From Paenibacillus hemerocallicola (GTDB lineage: Bacteria; Bacillota; Bacilli; Paenibacillales; NBRC-103111): DNA of 64,000 bases. Below the pieces are notes generated by a model. It was not told the origin of the DNA. It ran no database searches and saw nothing but the letters and a program-made list of their open reading frames with translations. Numbering within the stretch: position 1 is the first letter of the stretch; the number at the start of each line of letters is the position of its first letter. Both the position numbers and the translations under genes were made by a program. The stretch is taken from assembly GCF_006265175.1 (NCBI RefSeq), contig NZ_VDCQ01000014.1, positions 1 through 64,000 on the forward strand. Reading direction: 5' to 3'. Shown here piece by piece: positions 44,198-52,008 of the stretch.

Positions 44198-44437
44198 ATG
44201 AACTTGACTCCACTGCAACAATCGGTTTTATTGGCATTAACCACTGAATGGCAGACACCGGCGCAGATTGCTGGTCAGCTTCCGAAAGCATCGGGGAATC
44301 CATCTGACGTAAATCAGTCACTCAAAGAACTTTTGCGTGAAGGATTGGTGCAGGCTAATCCTGTTGTATTCGGTCTGTATCGACTAACCACTCTAGGCAC
44401 AACCATCAAGTCGACGGAATTGGGTGAAAACCAATGA
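44198..44437 (+). CDS. Small winged-helix protein of unknown function
   Basis: A 79-aa protein, MNLTPLQQSVLLALTTEWQT followed by PAQIAGQLPKASGNPSDVNQ and SLKELLREGLVQANPVVFGL YRLT in runs. The pattern of helix, helix, recognition helix and wing (LxxLLREGLV...GLYRLT) is that of a MarR/ArsR-like winged helix without a dimer domain. GAGGAGGAAG precedes the ATG. Its TGA overlaps the ATG of a 36-codon frame. It may bind DNA or act as a protein adaptor. Confidence 0.65.
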   Translation: MNLTPLQQSVLLALTTEWQTPAQIAGQLPKASGNPSDVNQSLKELLREGLVQANPVVFGLYRLTTLGTTIKSTELGENQ

Positions 44438-44544
44438 AGTGGCTCTTTGGATCTCGATTTTTTGCTAATTTAATAGATAGTAAATTCAAATATTATTTTG
44501 GGACAATGAAGCAGAGGTTTATGGGGAAAAGGGAAAGCAAATAA
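44434..44544 (+). CDS. 36-aa basic peptide, translationally coupled
   Basis: ATG at 44434 overlaps the upstream stop (ATGA). The frame encodes MKWLFGSRFFANLIDSKFKY then YFGTMKQRFMGKRESK, an amphipathic, strongly basic peptide with aromatic residues and no signal. It ends 18 bases before the P-loop gene. The overlap supports translation; no family is recognisable. Confidence 0.45.
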   Translation: MKWLFGSRFFANLIDSKFKYYFGTMKQRFMGKRESK

Positions 44545-44562
44545 ATAACTGGGGACAATAAA

Positions 44563-45129
44563 ATGAACGAGAAAAGATTAATAAGGGAAGATTTTATCGT
44601 AATAACGGGTGGTCCTGGCGCCGGTAAAACAACTCTGCTGAATGAAATTCAGAGAAACGGTTATAACTACGTTCCGGAAGTCGCAAGGGAAATCATACAA
44701 AGTCAGGTTTCTTCCGATGGCGATGCTTTACCTTGGAAAAATGTATTAAAATATCGCGACTTCATGCTAAATGAATCCATAGAAAGCTACCTTTCGGCAT
44801 TAATCAATCCGCCAAAGGAAAAGTTGTTTTTTGACAGAGGTATTCCAGATACTTTGGCTTACTCCTATTTAATAAATGTTCCTATTTCAGAAAAACTAGA
44901 ATCAGGAGTCCAGAAATACAGGTATAACAAACAGGTTTTTATTTTACCTCCTTGGGAAGAAATATACAAAACCGATAATGAAAGAATTCAGGACTTTGAA
45001 GAAGCAGTGGCAACTTATGAAGTAATCTCAAGAACTTATAAAAAACTGGATTACGAACTTATTGAAGTACCCAAATTCGATGTTAAACAAAGAGCGAGTT
45101 TTATTTTTAATAATGTCGGAAAAAATTGA
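44563..45129 (+). CDS. P-loop NTPase of the AAA_28/NadR-kinase-like group
   Basis: A 188-aa soluble protein. The Walker A motif ITGGPGAGKTTLLNEI is at about residues 14-29, the kinase-like DRGIPDTLAYSYL at about 93-105 and a lid region rich in basic and acidic residues. Proteins of this group phosphorylate small molecules or regulate other proteins; substrate unknown. Codon use is more A/T-rich than in the flanking genes, which suggests acquisition. It follows the winged-helix and 36-aa frames on the same strand. Confidence 0.75.
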   Translation: MNEKRLIREDFIVITGGPGAGKTTLLNEIQRNGYNYVPEVAREIIQSQVSSDGDALPWKNVLKYRDFMLNESIESYLSALINPPKEKLFFDRGIPDTLAYSYLINVPISEKLESGVQKYRYNKQVFILPPWEEIYKTDNERIQDFEEAVATYEVISRTYKKLDYELIEVPKFDVKQRASFIFNNVGKN

Positions 45130-45301
45130 TATCCTTTACGGGCTGCAATGCGTCGGGTTGTACACCGAGATAGTTGTCTGAACCTCGTATGGAGTTAGCG
45201 GCTTCAGGAAGTGCCGAGCGGAGATATTTATTGCCTTGCGGGTTATGGAAGGTTTGCGTTTTCCCGCACTTGAGCCCCACAGCCTGTTACGCTTGCAACA
45301 A

Positions 45302-45344
45302 CATCAATACAAGCCTGTTTGGCCATTCCGGGCTTGTATTGATG
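45302..45344. terminator. 14-bp hairpin at the end of the siderophore operon
   Basis: CATCAATACAAGCC (45302-45315) pairs perfectly with GGCTTGTATTGATG (45331-45344). It lies just past the 3' end of the minus-strand operon and probably ends it, although a T-run is lacking. The rest of 45130-45376 shows no gene. Confidence 0.55.
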
Positions 45345-45376
45345 CTGGACAAGGTCGACTGATCTTGAACAGACTA

Positions 45377-46189
45377 TCAAAGCGTATTTTCATTAACATG
45401 ATAGCGTCCAATTGGCACTACCAAAGGAGAGCCCGAAATCGGGTCTTCGATCACTGTGCAATCAAGCCCGAAAATGTCTTTGACTAAGCTGCTTGTAACT
45501 ACCTTGGACGGTTCGCCCTCGGCTACCAGCTTTCCTTGATGAAGCGCAAAAATATGGTCGGCATAACGCGCGGACAAGTTGATATCGTGAAGAACCATGA
45601 CAATCGTAGTTCCGTGCTTGCGGTTCAGTTCCGTGAGCAGGTCAAGAATTTCGACTTGATACGTAATGTCTAAAAACGTCGTCGGTTCATCGAGAAATAA
45701 AATATCGGTTTGCTGCGCCAAGGCCATCGCAATCCAGACGCGCTGTCTTTGACCGCCTGAAAGCTCGTCGATATTACGGTTGGCCAGCTCCGTGATATCC
45801 ATAATGCGCATCGCTTCGGCCACGGCCTCATAATCCTTTTTGGTCCATCCCCCGAACAAGGATTGGTGCGGAAATCGTCCTCGTCCAACCAAATCGGCGA
45901 CAGAAATGCCTTCGGGAACGATGGGCGATTGCGGCAGCAGTCCTACGACTCTGGCCAACTGCTTGGACGGAATGTTGGCGATCGGCTTTCCGTCAAGCGT
46001 GATTTGGCCGGATGCCGGCTTTATTAGCCTTGCCAAAGTTTTGAGAAGCGTGGACTTCCCGCAGGCGTTGGCTCCGATAATAACGCTGATTTGATTACTG
46101 GGAATAACAAGGCTTACTCCAAGGATAACCGTTTTATTATCATAGCCCGCTACGATTTGATCGGCTTGATAAATATGTGTCGGTTTCAT
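45377..46189 (-). CDS. Siderophore ABC importer ATPase (FecE/FhuC type)
   Basis: A 270-aa ATPase. Walker A GANACGKST (about 39-47), Q-loop (LLPQSP), signature LSGGQRQRV, Walker B DILFLDEPTTFLD and the H-loop (VLHDI) are intact. It powers import of ferric siderophore or haem-type ligands. Its ATG shares one base with the stop of the upstream permease, making it the last gene of a four-gene Fur-regulated operon. Confidence 0.93.
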   Translation of the reverse strand: MKPTHIYQADQIVAGYDNKTVILGVSLVIPSNQISVIIGANACGKSTLLKTLARLIKPASGQITLDGKPIANIPSKQLARVVGLLPQSPIVPEGISVADLVGRGRFPHQSLFGGWTKKDYEAVAEAMRIMDITELANRNIDELSGGQRQRVWIAMALAQQTDILFLDEPTTFLDITYQVEILDLLTELNRKHGTTIVMVLHDINLSARYADHIFALHQGKLVAEGEPSKVVTSSLVKDIFGLDCTVIEDPISGSPLVVPIGRYHVNENTL

Positions 46190-47220
46190 TATAAATCTCC
46201 CTTTTGATTCATTCGGATTAGCAAGAAGATCAAATATGGCGCTCCAAGTAATCCGGTTATGATGCCCACAGGGAATCTGTACTCAAAAGCGAATTGTCCG
46301 ATGAGATCCGCCGCCAAAACCAGATTAACGCCAACAAGGCCCGCCGGAATAGCGTTGGAGAAGCCGACGCCGGCCAGTCTTTTCGCGATCGGTCCCGACA
46401 GGAAGGCGACAAAGGCGATTGGTCCGGTGGTAGCGGTAGCAAGAGCAATTATGCAGACGGAACTGAAAATTAGGGCGATTCTTGTCTTGTCCGTGCTCAC
46501 TCCGAGTGAAGAGGCCGATTGTTCGCCAAGCTCCAGCATACTGAGAGGTTTGCCCAGCCCAATGAGGATAGGCGCAAATATGAAAACGGTTATGACAAGA
46601 GGCGGAAGCTCGCTCATTTGAGAGCCATTGAGGCTGCCGGCGAGCCATCTGAGCGTTGCCGGAATATCCTGTTGCTTGCCAACCAGCAGGAGATACGAGA
46701 TCAAGGCGTCAAGCATGGCCTGTATGCCGATACCGACCAGGATGAGCCGCCCGACCGAAAATGTTCTTCCCCTGGATAATACATAAATGAGTACGACGGT
46801 AGCGAGACCGGCAATCACCGACGCTACGGAAATGACAGCTTCGCTTGTATGCAGGACGATGATGCAGAACACCGCTACGGCACTCGAACCGGATGTAATC
46901 CCGATTACATTCGGGTTCGCCAGAGGGTTTCGCAGCATCGTCTGGAACGTGTATCCGGCAATACCGAAAGCAAACCCCGCAAATAGACCCGCCAGCATTC
47001 TCGGCAGACGAATCGTATTTACCGCAAAAGATACACCTTTGATCTGCTCTCCCGCAAGCGCGCGAATGACATCTTGAACCGGATAAATGGTGCTCCCCAG
47101 TATAAGCATGGCGCAGCAAAGAAGGCATGCAAGCACCGCAAGCAGACTGGTTACAAGGATCCAGCGGCGGCGTCTGAGGCGACGGCCCGACAATATAAAA
47201 TCAACGGATTCACTTTTCAT
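46189..47220 (-). CDS. FecCD-family siderophore permease, second subunit
   Basis: A 343-aa inner-membrane protein with about ten hydrophobic helices. Family sequences include MLAGLFAGFAFGIAGYTFQT, MLRNPLANPNVIGITSG and LAGPIAF-like TTGPIAFVAFLSGPIAKRL, which contact the ATPase. It starts four bases inside the end of the first permease gene. It pairs with that protein as the heterodimeric channel. Confidence 0.92.
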   Translation of the reverse strand: MKSESVDFILSGRRLRRRRWILVTSLLAVLACLLCCAMLILGSTIYPVQDVIRALAGEQIKGVSFAVNTIRLPRMLAGLFAGFAFGIAGYTFQTMLRNPLANPNVIGITSGSSAVAVFCIIVLHTSEAVISVASVIAGLATVVLIYVLSRGRTFSVGRLILVGIGIQAMLDALISYLLLVGKQQDIPATLRWLAGSLNGSQMSELPPLVITVFIFAPILIGLGKPLSMLELGEQSASSLGVSTDKTRIALIFSSVCIIALATATTGPIAFVAFLSGPIAKRLAGVGFSNAIPAGLVGVNLVLAADLIGQFAFEYRFPVGIITGLLGAPYLIFLLIRMNQKGDL

Positions 47221-48257
47221 AATGAACGCACTTTCGATCTCATCGCTAGTAGGATTAGGATCGGAGCTCCTAGAAATGCTGTAACTACGCCGACTTCAAG
47301 CTCTCCAGGGCTGCCGATCAGTCTGCCGCACACATCGGATACCGTCAAAATGATCGCACCTGATATAGCGGACATCGGAATAACAAAACGCAGGTCAGGG
47401 CCAAGAATAAGACGCATGACGTGAGTGGATAACAGCCCGACAAAACCAATAGGTCCTGCAAGCGCAGTAGTCGCGCCGCACAAAAGTACTCCGGCCAGGG
47501 CTGCAATCAGCCTCAACGTTCCTGTTCGCACGCCGAGCCCGGTCGCCGCATCGTCCCCCAGCGCCAGCGCATTGAGTGCCGGTGCAGTAAGAAAACCGCC
47601 CAATATTCCGACGATCAGGAACGGAGAGAACGTGGCAATAGCGTCCCAGGATGCCGAGCCGACGCTGCCGACTTGCCAGAACCGGAATTGATCCATGACG
47701 TAGGAGCGCGGAATCATGATGGCGCTGACGAGAGAGGCCAGGGCTGCGCTTGTGGCCGCTCCCGCTAAAACAAGCTTAATGGGGGTGGCACCACCACGCC
47801 CCATTGAACCGATTCCGTATACGAATACGGCAGTAATCGCCGCTCCGGCTAAAGCCAGCCAAATGTATTGATTGGCCGAGCTTATGTTCAAAAATGCTAT
47901 TCCGCAAACGACAAACAACGATGCGCCTGTATTCACGCCCAGTATGCTCGGGTCTGCGATCGGGTTACGCGTGACGGCTTGCATAAGCGCTCCGGAAACC
48001 CCGAGTGCTGCACCGCAACAAAGACTGAAGACGGTTCGGGAAATCCGCTTGCGAACCACATTGGCCCCGTAGGAGTCTACGTCGGGATGAAATAAACCGT
48101 CGATAAGCTCATGAAATCGGATCGGCCGAGAGCCTAAGACGAGAGAGGCCAGCACACATACCCCGAGCAAAACGATGCAAATGACCAGAACCGTCATAAA
48201 ATGCTTCGGAATATGTGCGCTTAATCGGTTGTTGTTTGAAACCGCTGAGCCGCTCAT
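47217..48257 (-). CDS. FecCD-family siderophore permease, first subunit
   Basis: A 346-aa permease. ALGVSGALMQAVTRNPIADP and SILGVNTGAS are the FecCD coupling helix region, and TTALAGPIGFVGLLSTHVMR lies near the end. It overlaps both neighbours by four bases (ATGA-type junctions), so the operon is translated in a coupled fashion. Confidence 0.93.
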   Translation of the reverse strand: MSGSAVSNNNRLSAHIPKHFMTVLVICIVLLGVCVLASLVLGSRPIRFHELIDGLFHPDVDSYGANVVRKRISRTVFSLCCGAALGVSGALMQAVTRNPIADPSILGVNTGASLFVVCGIAFLNISSANQYIWLALAGAAITAVFVYGIGSMGRGGATPIKLVLAGAATSAALASLVSAIMIPRSYVMDQFRFWQVGSVGSASWDAIATFSPFLIVGILGGFLTAPALNALALGDDAATGLGVRTGTLRLIAALAGVLLCGATTALAGPIGFVGLLSTHVMRLILGPDLRFVIPMSAISGAIILTVSDVCGRLIGSPGELEVGVVTAFLGAPILILLAMRSKVRSL

Positions 48258-49354
48258 TTTACTTTGCCAATAGCTCCTGCTATTAATCCCAGGTACTCAT
48301 CGATGGTATAAGCGATCGAAAGCGGATTTGGATTTCCAGAAGCGGCCAAAGGCGTGCCGTTACCGATAAACAGAACAGAACCTCTTTGGATGGCTGGGAT
48401 TTTGCTTAGCAGGGGATCTGCTTTAACCGCACTCAACAAGCTTTCATCGCCATACCCGATGATGATATCGGCATCGTTGAGGGCGTCAGCATTTTCAGCG
48501 CTTAATTTGAACGAGTAGCTGGTTTTGTCCGTAATCAATTTCGTCAGACTTTCCGGATAAGCCATCCCCAGCTCAACCAGAAAAGCGCCGCGAGGGTCTA
48601 CAGCCGTATAAATATTTAATTTGGACAAATCTTTAGCCGAGAAATTGACCCATGCGACTTTTTTGCCTTTGATCTGAGGATATTTGCTTGCTTTTTCCTT
48701 AATAAGGTTCTCGGTGTCTTTAATGAGTTTTTCGCCTTCAGCTTTCATGCCCATGCCTGTAGCGTTAAACAGCACTTGCTCGCGCCATGTCGTTACCCAA
48801 GGCGTAGTCTGATAGGGCACAACCGGAGCGATCTTGCTAAGAATAGCATAGTCTTCCTTCGAGATGCCGGAGTAGGCTGCCAGAATGACATCCGGCTGTG
48901 CAGCGGAGATCGCTTCAAAATCAAGGCCGTCCGTATCTTTGAACACATTAGGTTTATCTACACCAAGTTCCTTGAGCTTTTTAGCGGTCCAAGGCAAAAG
49001 TCCGCTAGTATCCTGAACACCGTAATTCGCGGCAGAGAAGCCTACAGGGACAACGCCGAGAGCGAGCGCAACATCGTGATTTGCCCATTGTATGGTAACG
49101 ACGCGTTTAGGCTTGCTTGGAATGACCGTTTCGCCCAAAGCATGCTTGATCGTAATCGGATATTGAACGGCGGCACTTGTGGAAACGGGTGCTTCTGTTT
49201 TAGGTGCTGCGGTGGTTGCGGGAGCAGTCGTACTCGGGACGGGTGCAGATGTTGTGGTTGATTGCTTCCCGCTACAACCCACCAGTGCGATCACTAGTAC
49301 AGCCGAGACGATTAATGATTTCAATGAGACTTTTCGTATTGCATTCATTTGCAT
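48254..49354 (-). CDS. Ferric-siderophore-binding lipoprotein
   Basis: A 366-aa lipoprotein: signal SLKSLIVSAVLVIALVGC with lipobox, a Ser/Thr/Pro/Ala-rich linker (about 28-60), then a FecB/FepB-type class III binding fold (ITIKHALGETVIPSKPKRVV, DVILAAYSGISKEDYAIL, AENADALNDADIIIGYGD). It captures iron-siderophore outside the membrane for the FecCD channel. It is the first gene of the operon. AAGGTAGGG lies before the ATG and a Fur box upstream. Confidence 0.92.
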   Translation of the reverse strand: MQMNAIRKVSLKSLIVSAVLVIALVGCSGKQSTTTSAPVPSTTAPATTAAPKTEAPVSTSAAVQYPITIKHALGETVIPSKPKRVVTIQWANHDVALALGVVPVGFSAANYGVQDTSGLLPWTAKKLKELGVDKPNVFKDTDGLDFEAISAAQPDVILAAYSGISKEDYAILSKIAPVVPYQTTPWVTTWREQVLFNATGMGMKAEGEKLIKDTENLIKEKASKYPQIKGKKVAWVNFSAKDLSKLNIYTAVDPRGAFLVELGMAYPESLTKLITDKTSYSFKLSAENADALNDADIIIGYGDESLLSAVKADPLLSKIPAIQRGSVLFIGNGTPLAASGNPNPLSIAYTIDEYLGLIAGAIGKVK

Positions 49355-49541
49355 ACCCTACCTTTTCTTAATCTGAATGTTGGCTGGTGATTCCCGAGAA
49401 ATGTTTTCGGCACGTCTTTCACGTCCTCATCTTCTCGATGAAAGCGTTCAAGAGTTTTCTCACAGGCACTGCGCGCGAACCATGCGCATTAGTAGCGAGT
49501 GGATGAATGTTGTGATTGGGCTCCTTTGTATGTATAATTTT

Positions 49542-49592
49542 GATAATGATTATCAGTATCATAAATTTAAATCGATTTTTAGAGGTTGTCAA
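49542..49592 (-). promoter_or_regulatory. Fur box and promoter of the siderophore operon
   Basis: GATAATGATTATCAGTATC at 49542-49560 agrees with the 19-bp Fur consensus at all but one position. On the minus strand TTGACA (49592-49587) and TAAATT (49569-49564) form a promoter with a 17-bp spacer, and the Fur box lies directly downstream over the start site. Iron repression is expected. Confidence 0.85.
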
Positions 49593-49694
49593 TGAAAAAT
49601 TTTCAAGGGTTATTTGCGATGTGCGGATGGTAGCTGGTTTTGACGTACAATACATGAAATAATAACTGCGTGAGCCGAACGTAACGAAAGCCAA

Positions 49695-49923
49695 TTGGTG
49701 GAAATACAACGGCTAAAGATGGAAGTTGTGCAACATCGCGCAAGTATGGGACCCGTTGCTCTTGAAGAGCTTATGGAACGGATGGAAAGGAGAAGTGTTG
49801 TTAATCGATATGCGGCTTGAGGACGAATACGCCTCAGGCCCTATTCCAGGAGTATGCCTATCGGTGAGCTGGAAAACCATCTGACGAAAGTACCTGTCGG
49901 AGCCAGGGCGAGCAACGGGCACC
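49695..49923 (+). pseudogene. ArsR-rhodanese fusion protein, frameshifted C-terminal remnant
   Basis: The first frame reads LVEIQRLKMEVVQHRASMGP VALEELMERMERRSVV in two runs (linker plus rhodanese start). The next frame continues LIDMRLEDEYASGPIPGV, and a third MPIGELENHLTKVPVG. Together these give the rhodanese pattern (D.R..DEY..G.IPGA...P..EL), but the active-site CRGPYC loop and the helix-turn-helix are gone. At least two frameshifts make it a pseudogene. Confidence 0.7.
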
Positions 49924-49988
49924 CTAATTGCAGCGAAGAATCACTTTATATAGGAATCCAAAAATGAGATCGAGAATAAGGAGGTATT

Positions 49989-50795
49989 ATGAACTCAAAG
50001 AATGACAATAAAAAATTGCGCGAGTCATTTGAGCAAGCCGCGAGTATTTACCAGCAGGCACGTCCTGATTATCCTGGAGAATTGTATGATGATTTAATCC
50101 ATGCAACAAATTTGAATCCAGGTGATCGTTTATTGGAAGCGGGTTGTGCTACAGGAAAGGCTACTCTCCCATTAGCCAAGCGCGGATTTAAAATCACGTG
50201 CATAGAACTTGGCGCTGAACTCGCAGCAGTTGCCCGTCAAAACCTGGTAGGAATGGATGTTGACATAATCAATGGGAGCTTCGAAGACTGGCAGTCGGAG
50301 GCGGAGAATGGGTTTGATCTGGTATACGCTGCAACCGCTTGGAAATGGATTGATCCCGAAGTTCGGTACATGAAGGCATGGCAGGTCCTTCGTCCTGGCG
50401 GATATCTGGCATTTTGGAACGCAGATCACGTTTTTCCAGACGGGGGAGACCCCTTCTTCCGTGAAATTCAAACCGTATATTATGAAATCGGCGAAGGTAA
50501 ATCGGTAGCCGACAACGATTGGCCGCGACCAGGGGAACTTCACGAGCAAAGAGATGAGATTGAGAAAAGCGGCCTGTTCGAGATGGTTCATATACGACAT
50601 TTCGATTGGGAGCGCATTTACCATGTTGAGGAGTACATTAAACTCCTCGAAACCTTCTCCGGGCACATCCTTATGGAGGAATGGAAACGCGACAAACTTT
50701 TCAACGAAATCCGAATTCGCCTTGATAGTCGTCCAGAAAAGTCGGTTCGCCGCCACTGGGGCGCTGTTCTCCAGGTCGCACGTCGAAAAGATTGA
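49989..50795 (+). CDS. Class I SAM-dependent methyltransferase
   Basis: A 268-aa cytosolic enzyme. Motif I is LLEAGCATGKATLPLAKRG (about 48-66) with the acidic end of strand 2 in CIELGAELAAVA. DLVYAATAWKWIDPEVRYMK is motif II/III, typical of the Methyltransf_11/25 type. AGGAGG lies before the ATG. The substrate is unknown; the neighbours are remnants and give no hint. Confidence 0.85.
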   Translation: MNSKNDNKKLRESFEQAASIYQQARPDYPGELYDDLIHATNLNPGDRLLEAGCATGKATLPLAKRGFKITCIELGAELAAVARQNLVGMDVDIINGSFEDWQSEAENGFDLVYAATAWKWIDPEVRYMKAWQVLRPGGYLAFWNADHVFPDGGDPFFREIQTVYYEIGEGKSVADNDWPRPGELHEQRDEIEKSGLFEMVHIRHFDWERIYHVEEYIKLLETFSGHILMEEWKRDKLFNEIRIRLDSRPEKSVRRHWGAVLQVARRKD

Positions 50796-51019
50796 CTATG
50801 GATAATGGTCGGGCTAAACAAGCGAAAAACCCGCCGGAAGTAGGCCGAACGCCTGCAAAAGATGAGAAACCGCCATGCAAGGGGAATGGCGCTGAATTTC
50901 GGCAGCAACAGTCCTTGGTTCCTCACCTCGAGCCTTGCGATTAACAAATGTAAAAATTTAAGGATTTGTACGAAAATTCTCATCGACTTCCCTGCGGTGT
51001 GGGAAGGCGCTATCGGACG

Positions 51020-51290
51020 CCGGCCGTTCTATTTCCGTCCGGGCACCTTTTCGGCGAACGATCATACATTTGGCGTACTGCACGAGTTGGGTATCGCGGG
51101 GGATCGCTATCCTGTCCGGGGCGTCAATATGCGGATTTGTACGCGGTATGGACGGGCGCTCCGTTAGATCCGCATTACGGCAAAGTATTGTCTGCGATTA
51201 CTCAAGCTTGCGAAGAGGAGGGCATCCAACCGGTCGGCGCAACCATCGAGACGATCTGTGACCTGTACCGAACGAGACGTCCGCCTGTCG
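51020..51290 (+). pseudogene. Polysaccharide-deacetylase-like protein, frameshifted fragment
   Basis: One frame reads PFYFRPGTFSANDHTFGVLH ELGIAGD in two runs; the next continues GGSLSCPGRQYADLYAVWTG and APLDPHYG, then AITQACEEEGIQPVGATIET. These resemble the NodB-type deacetylase barrel (FRPGTFSAND..., later strand YAVWTGAP). The catalytic N-terminal motif is absent, one frameshift is visible near 51110 and the middle is shortened. The preceding 50798-51019 holds a 48-codon frame without ribosome-binding site or recognisable product. Confidence 0.5.
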
Positions 51291-51334
51291 CTCCGCAGTT
51301 CGTTATCGGGCACGCTTCGATTCAATCGGGTCAA
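51275..51334. repeat. 60-bp repeat shared with 34863-34922
   Basis: See the partner copy. Here the repeat directly precedes the truncated DoxX gene and follows the deacetylase fragment. Confidence 0.6.
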
Positions 51335-51338
51335 TATA

Positions 51339-51671
51339 ATGGCCGGAATGTCCAAGCTGGTTATGGGATCGGAACAACTGACCGTATTGTATACGGAGCC
51401 GCTCGGATACGGAGTTGGATTTATGTACCTGATCGCATGTATGGAACTGCTGGCCGCCATCTGTTTAATTGTCGGCTACTGGAATGCCAAGTTTACCGTC
51501 GCGGGGGCCGCTGCATTGGCGATTGTGATGACTGGGGCGGTCATTTCCGTTCTAGTATCCGATATGGGTATCGTCACCGCCCTATCGCCGCTCGTCTGGG
51601 TTGTCGTCGCACTCATCGTTTTCTTCGGAAAGTGGAGTCCCGCTCTTCATAGAAATAGCGGCGGAATGTGA
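51339..51671 (+). pseudogene. DoxX-family membrane protein missing its first helix
   Basis: The 110-codon frame contains the DoxX pattern AGMSKLVMGSEQLTVLYTEP, FMYLIACMELLAAICLIVGY, then two more helices (FTVAGAAALAIVMTGAVISV; LSPLVWVVVALIVFFGKW). Normal members begin with an extra hydrophobic helix ending in ASGxxKL. That helix is replaced by the shared 60-bp repeat, and no ribosome-binding site precedes the ATG. I infer an N-terminal truncation. Confidence 0.6.
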
Positions 51672-51800
51672 TCCTCGTTAGATTGGATATTGCAGCCTTT
51701 TCATAATTAATTAGTAAATAAGAGCATGAAGGAGAATAGGCAAGATTTCGTTTTCAGAAAATGCTGTCAAGCCCTGTAATGTTCAGTAATCCCCAAAAAC

Positions 51801-51850
51801 CGAACATATGTTTTTGCGATTTGACGCTTTCGGAGGTCGGCTGTTACGAT
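51801..51850 (+). promoter_or_regulatory. LexA/DinR-like box and promoter upstream of the PolC paralogue
   Basis: CGAACATATGTTTT (51801-51814) matches the Bacillus DinR consensus CGAACRNRYGTTYG at all positions but the last. Six bases later TTGACG (51821-51826), an 18-bp spacer and TACGAT (51845-51850) form a sigma-A-type promoter. The next gene downstream is the polymerase at 52009, giving a leader of about 150 bases. Confidence 0.6.
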
Positions 51851-51934
51851 GTATTTACTTCATAGAGAATGTAACAGCATCACGATTTCGCTTCATGGAT
51901 ATACTTCCGTGCAAGCTATTTTTTTGAATTGAAT

Positions 51935-51952
51935 GTTGAGTTGAAACTCAAC
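51935..51952. promoter_or_regulatory. Palindrome in the leader of the PolC paralogue
   Basis: GTTGAGTTGAAACTCAAC has perfect 8-bp arms around GA. It lies about 57 bases before the ATG and could be an operator or an mRNA hairpin near the ribosome-binding site. Confidence 0.45.
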
Positions 51953-52008
51953 TCATGTGCAATCCTGCTTTCAGGTTTACACACCAACATTTTGGGAGGT
52001 AGAAGCAA

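Noticed and set aside
44198-45129. Winged helix plus peptide plus NTPase as a toxin-antitoxin system
   Set aside because: No toxin fold or antitoxin-type operator is visible. I kept it only as an unexplained three-gene unit.
50798-50944. 48-codon frame after the methyltransferase gene
   Set aside because: No ribosome-binding site and a low-complexity Lys/Pro-rich translation; not supported as a gene.
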